Shown here: one piece after another, positions 14,064 to 16,504 of the stretch
Position numbering within the stretch: position 1 is the stretch's first letter
Layout of the letters: every line of letters begins with the position of its first letter
NCBI GenBank assembly: GCA_016777395.1
Contig: JADHRO010000016.1
Location: forward strand, 1-16,504
Source of the DNA: Chitinophagales bacterium
GTDB taxonomy: Bacteria > Bacteroidota > Bacteroidia > Chitinophagales > UBA8649
Direction of reading: 5' to 3'
DNA: 16,504 bases
The notes under the pieces: generated by a model
What the model was told of the DNA's origin: nothing
Database searches by the model: none
What the model saw: the letters and a program-made list of their open reading frames with translations, nothing else
Made by a program: the position numbers and the translations under genes

Positions 14064-14653
14064 ATCAACTCATCTTTAGTGCAATCCCACTCGTATTCTT
14101 TGGTTTTAGAAATGATTTGGAGTTGCTGTTCCGATTGAATGACTGTGCAATTAGATGGAATTTCTCCTCGAATCACACAACCAGCCCCTATAGTAACATT
14201 GCTGCCTATATTACTGCCTGCTAATATGCTACAGTTCCCTCCAATCCATACATTATCACCAATGATAATCCCTTTTGTGTGCGATAATTTTCGATGATCA
14301 TACTTGAAATGATTCGTAGTTGTAATTATCGTATGCTGACCAATATTTACATTATGCCCTAACTTCAATCCTCCATATGCATTAATGTATACACCAATAT
14401 TATCACCAGGATCACAACAAATACCTTTTTTAATGTGCTCTACTCCAATGACTTTGGAGGTAAAATGTACAGGCCACTTAGCCTTGCTATTGATTCTCAA
14501 TATTTTTTGAGCAATGAAATACCTACCCAATATTTTATAATTAGCTTGGTATCCTTTTCGAGGTCGCTGATATTTGGAGTAAGCGAGTTTGACGATAAAA
14601 CGAAAGAGATTATCATCAAAAAAATACAATATGTTTTTAAGTAGGTTTTTCAT
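14060..14653 (-). CDS. Left-handed beta-helix acyltransferase (hexapeptide repeat)
   Basis: A 197-residue protein of the hexapeptide-repeat acyltransferase superfamily, expected to be a trimer that moves an acetyl or other acyl group from CoA to a sugar hydroxyl or amine. The first ~60 residues are basic and helical. The repeat coil runs from about 86 to 172. It includes IGVYINAYGGLKLGHNVNIG and the loop TTTNHFKYDH, in which His115 is the likely catalytic base. The later coils are IIIGDNVWIGGNCSILAGS and IGSNVTIGAGCVIRGEIP. It resembles WcaF-like or maltose-acetyltransferase-like enzymes used in polysaccharide decoration. It is the middle gene of its operon: the upstream gene's stop directly touches its ATG, and its own stop overlaps the flippase start by 4 bp. 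A role in acylating the flippase cargo is plausible (inference). Confidence 0.87.
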   Translation of the reverse strand: MKNLLKNILYFFDDNLFRFIVKLAYSKYQRPRKGYQANYKILGRYFIAQKILRINSKAKWPVHFTSKVIGVEHIKKGICCDPGDNIGVYINAYGGLKLGHNVNIGQHTIITTTNHFKYDHRKLSHTKGIIIGDNVWIGGNCSILAGSNIGSNVTIGAGCVIRGEIPSNCTVIQSEQQLQIISKTKEYEWDCTKDELI

Positions 14654-15229
14654 TTATTGATGTAACAAAGGTAAAAACCTTTTTTCAACTGCACGCATCA
14701 ATAATTCATAAGCTATATTTTCTTCATCCCAATGTAAGCTTTGCATTTTTTCTCTCAACAATATAAATGATTCTTCTTCTGAGTCCAATTGAGAAAGTTG
14801 ATTGATAAATTGGTTATAGCCTTGCAGATCATTTTGAAACAATTCAGCTTTGAGAATAAAACTTTTATTTAAATCAATAACAGACTTTAAACTTCTGAAG
14901 GGCTTGTGTGTACTATATTTTCTTGTATTAATTTTAATCTCTTGCAATGGTTTAACCTCTTCGACTTCAATTTGAGGAGATTCTTGTGGTAATACCTCAG
15001 ATTCCTTCTCTACTATTGAATCATTAGTTTCAGGAATAGAATTTTCCTCCAAAAAGATTCCTGCACTACTTTTTAAGGTTAAATTATTTACTTCATCAAG
15101 CAATTGCAAGACTTGCTCTTTAAGTAAATCTTTTTCTAATTGGGATACTTTTTCTAATCCATCCTTCATGAAAACATTTATTAATAAGTTGATTTTGTCC
15201 ATTAAAGACGTGATTTTTTCTTGAGACAT
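14654..15229 (-). CDS. Conserved-type hypothetical protein of Bacteroidota
   Basis: A 191-residue soluble protein with no signal peptide or membrane segment. The N-terminal ~50 residues are helical and may form a coiled coil (LEKVSQLEKDLLKEQVLQLL). Residues 55-100 are an acidic, proline-containing linker. The C-terminal domain (about 108-188) is helical, with FRSLKSVIDLNKSFILKAELF, a mid segment YNQFINQLSQLDS, a tryptophan at 167, and a basic ending AVEKRFLPLL. This C-terminal pattern (iglNdkf.fi.eLF..d...Y, then a W, then v.rRf) is one I recall from uncharacterised Bacteroidota proteins. No function known to me. It is the first gene of the acyltransferase/flippase operon (0 bp to the next start) and is divergent from thymidine kinase, 89 bp away. 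Confidence 0.75.
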   Translation of the reverse strand: MSQEKITSLMDKINLLINVFMKDGLEKVSQLEKDLLKEQVLQLLDEVNNLTLKSSAGIFLEENSIPETNDSIVEKESEVLPQESPQIEVEEVKPLQEIKINTRKYSTHKPFRSLKSVIDLNKSFILKAELFQNDLQGYNQFINQLSQLDSEEESFILLREKMQSLHWDEENIAYELLMRAVEKRFLPLLHQ

Positions 15230-15251
15230 ACCCGTAATTTTAGTTATACAA

Positions 15252-15280
15252 CGAAAATAATTGAAAATAATTTATTCAAA
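15252..15280 (-). promoter_or_regulatory. Probable promoter of the hypothetical/acyltransferase/flippase operon
   Basis: On the minus strand, TTTG (15277-15280) and TATTTTCG (15252-15259, one mismatch from TAnnTTTG) are separated by 17 bp. The -7 box lies 22 bp before the ATG at 15229. This is the only site in the window with both elements near normal spacing, though the -7 box is imperfect. Confidence 0.42.
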
Positions 15281-15318
15281 GAAAGCAATTTCTTATAATA
15301 GCTTGTATTTTTACGTCG

Positions 15319-15912
15319 ATGTTTATCGAACCAACGGTTAATAGAGATAAAAAGGGATGGATTGAGGTTGTCTGTGGTTCTATGTTTTCAGGAAAAACAG
15401 AAGAACTTATCCGTCGTTTAAGGCGAGCCATAATAGCGAATAAGAAAGTCCAGATATTCAAACCAGAGTTAGATGTTCGCTACGATGAGCGTGAAGTGGT
15501 TAGCCACGATAAAAACAGTATTCCTAGCACTCCCGTCAGTCATTCACAAAATATTTTATTGCTAGCTGATGGCATAGAAGTTGTCGGTATCGATGAAGCG
15601 CAATTCTTTGACATGGAGTTAATGAGCGTATGTGAAAAGTTAGCTAAGCGCGGAACGCGTGTAATCATTGCCGGATTAGATATGGATTTTCAAGGCAAAC
15701 CATTTGGCCCTATGCCTTATCTTTTAAGTATCGCTGATTATATCACTAAAGTACATGCAATATGTGTGCCTTGTGGCGAGATAGCCTTGCACTCTTTCCG
15801 TAAAATATCTAATGAAAAAACGGTCCTTCTAGGCGAAAGAGAAAGTTACGAACCTCGCTGTAGAAAATGCTTTGAGGACGGAATGGCAAAACAAAATAAA
15901 CAAAAACTTTAG
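15319..15912 (+). CDS. tdk: Thymidine kinase, type II (zinc-containing)
   Basis: Salvage enzyme that phosphorylates thymidine (and deoxyuridine) with ATP to give dTMP. Its 197 residues match the type II family. The P-loop GSMFSGKT is at 20-27, the DVRYDE/SHD region at 52-64, and the catalytic Glu93 in GIDEAQFF at 90-97. AGLDMDFQGKPFGPMP is at 118-133. The zinc site is complete: Cys149 and Cys152 in CVPC, Cys181 and Cys184 in CRKC. The substrate-binding YEPRC precedes the last pair. The ATG at 15319 gives the usual short MFIEPTVN leader before the beta strand. TATTTTTA (15306-15313), one mismatch from the -7 box, ends only 5 bp before the ATG, so if used the mRNA would be nearly leaderless. 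It is convergent with the S41 peptidase gene (6 bp gap). Confidence 0.96.
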   Translation: MFIEPTVNRDKKGWIEVVCGSMFSGKTEELIRRLRRAIIANKKVQIFKPELDVRYDEREVVSHDKNSIPSTPVSHSQNILLLADGIEVVGIDEAQFFDMELMSVCEKLAKRGTRVIIAGLDMDFQGKPFGPMPYLLSIADYITKVHAICVPCGEIALHSFRKISNEKTVLLGERESYEPRCRKCFEDGMAKQNKQKL

Positions 15913-15932
15913 CTAAAACTAATCGTTTAGCT
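15911..15932. terminator. Inverted repeat at the tdk/S41 peptidase junction
   Basis: AGCTAAA (15911-15917) and TTTAGCT (15926-15932) are exact complements around an 8-base loop, placed across the stop codons of two convergent genes with a 6-bp gap. It could end transcription from both sides, although the stem is AT-rich, only 7 bp long and has no strong T-run. Confidence 0.35.
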
Positions 15933-16504
15933 GTTGCAAAGCTTCCTCGATAATCTTCGATTCTGTATTTAATACTTTGTAGAAACTCTCTTTGACGTAA
16001 AGCTGTCTTGCTAGGTTTGCCTTTAATAATAGTTTGATTCCTTGATCGTAGGCTTCTTTTTCCATGAATTGTGCCTTAAACCCCTCCTTAATCGCGTAAG
16101 CTTTAAATGAGTCTATAATTTGGCTCGTAATTTCGAATTCGTCTATAAATTTCGACTCATTATATTGCGCTAATTTAGCCAGATTCAGTTCCATAAACTG
16201 ATACAAAAAAGGAGAGATATATGACCGCAGCGAAGCGACGTAATAATTGGAATAACTCGTGTCTATGGGCATAAATATATCAGGAGCAATTCCACCTCCA
16301 CCATATACCACTCGTTTTTTCTCCATGGTATAGTATTTTATCGTGTCTTGCTTATTGCTTACAGAATCTAAACCCAATAATTCTCCATTATTATATCTCG
16401 AATCAACTTCATCAAAATAGTTATCCAAATCTTCATAAGATTTTTGAATACTTCTACCTGAGGGGGTGTAATATCTGGCAATAGTAAGGCGTAAGGCAGA
16501 ATTA
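15919..16504 (-). CDS. S41-family carboxy-terminal processing peptidase, C-terminal part
   Basis: C-terminal ~195 residues of a tail-specific (Ctp/Prc-like) serine peptidase. The frame is open to the right edge of the window, so the N-terminal region, the PDZ domain and the catalytic Ser-Lys are outside. Hallmarks just inside the edge are SALRLTIARYYTPSGRSIQ, the strand that follows the catalytic lysine region in this family. Later comes KRVVYGGGGIAPDIFMPIDT, the typical Bacteroidota form of the G..GI.PD motif. The remaining ~110 residues are a helical C-terminal extension common in Bacteroidota members, probably periplasmic. A TTG at 16428 is an internal codon and not a start, since the family motif lies upstream of it. 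Likely role: cleavage of C-terminal tails of periplasmic proteins. Confidence 0.9.
   Translation of the reverse strand, partial: NSALRLTIARYYTPSGRSIQKSYEDLDNYFDEVDSRYNNGELLGLDSVSNKQDTIKYYTMEKKRVVYGGGGIAPDIFMPIDTSYSNYYVASLRSYISPFLYQFMELNLAKLAQYNESKFIDEFEITSQIIDSFKAYAIKEGFKAQFMEKEAYDQGIKLLLKANLARQLYVKESFYKVLNTESKIIEEALQQLND

Noticed and set aside
1..16504. Defence system, prophage, transposon or CRISPR array
   Set aside because: No repeat array, transposase, integrase, terminal inverted repeats or defence-type gene was seen; the WYL protein alone is not evidence for a CRISPR-linked locus.

Overview
The window looks like chromosomal DNA of a member of the Bacteroidota, probably a free-living Flavobacteriia or Cytophagia relative. 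Four things point there. The DNA is AT-rich. Perfect matches to the phylum-specific -7 promoter box TAnnTTTG lie just upstream of several genes. A secreted peptidase ends in a type A sorting domain of the type IX secretion system (T9SS). Several proteins have the Bacteroidota-type form of their family (the ~390-residue PurM, the 197-residue zinc-containing thymidine kinase, the GHMP kinase). Few genes have a clear Shine-Dalgarno sequence, as is usual in this phylum.

Layout, left to right. Positions 2-499 (+) are the C-terminal part of lipoyl synthase (lipA). Facing it is a tight three-gene operon on the minus strand, 3185 to 573: an SCP2-like lipid carrier, a PAPS-type sulfotransferase and a DUF1214-like protein. 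A 323-bp non-coding stretch (3186-3508) with a stem-loop separates this operon from a small outer-membrane beta-barrel gene (3509-4231, -). That gene is divergent from a WYL-domain transcriptional regulator (4329-5336, +). Two small overlapping minus-strand genes of unknown function follow (5347-5773). Next come purM (5896-7071, +), a mevalonate-kinase-like GHMP kinase with a TTG start (7080-7952, +) and a small secreted protein carrying two DnaJ-type CxxCxGxG motifs (7978-8472, +).

The right half holds a 3-hydroxybutyryl-CoA dehydrogenase (8531-9418, -), a large secreted M1 metallopeptidase with a T9SS sorting domain (9545-12004, -) and a short-chain dehydrogenase (12094-12801, +). A second compact minus-strand operon runs from 15229 to 12798: a conserved hypothetical protein, a left-handed beta-helix acyltransferase and a Wzx-like flippase. 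Thymidine kinase (15319-15912, +) is divergent from that operon. The window ends in the C-terminal part of an S41 carboxy-terminal processing peptidase (15919-16504, -).

Most of the window is ordinary core metabolism: lipoate, purine, isoprenoid, acyl-CoA and thymidine-salvage enzymes. The less ordinary parts are the lipid-carrier/sulfotransferase/DUF1214 operon, the secreted paired-CxxCxGxG protein, the overlapping small genes at 5347-5773, and the isolated acyltransferase/flippase pair that sits outside any visible polysaccharide cluster. I see no tRNA or rRNA gene, CRISPR array, insertion sequence, phage gene or recognisable defence system.
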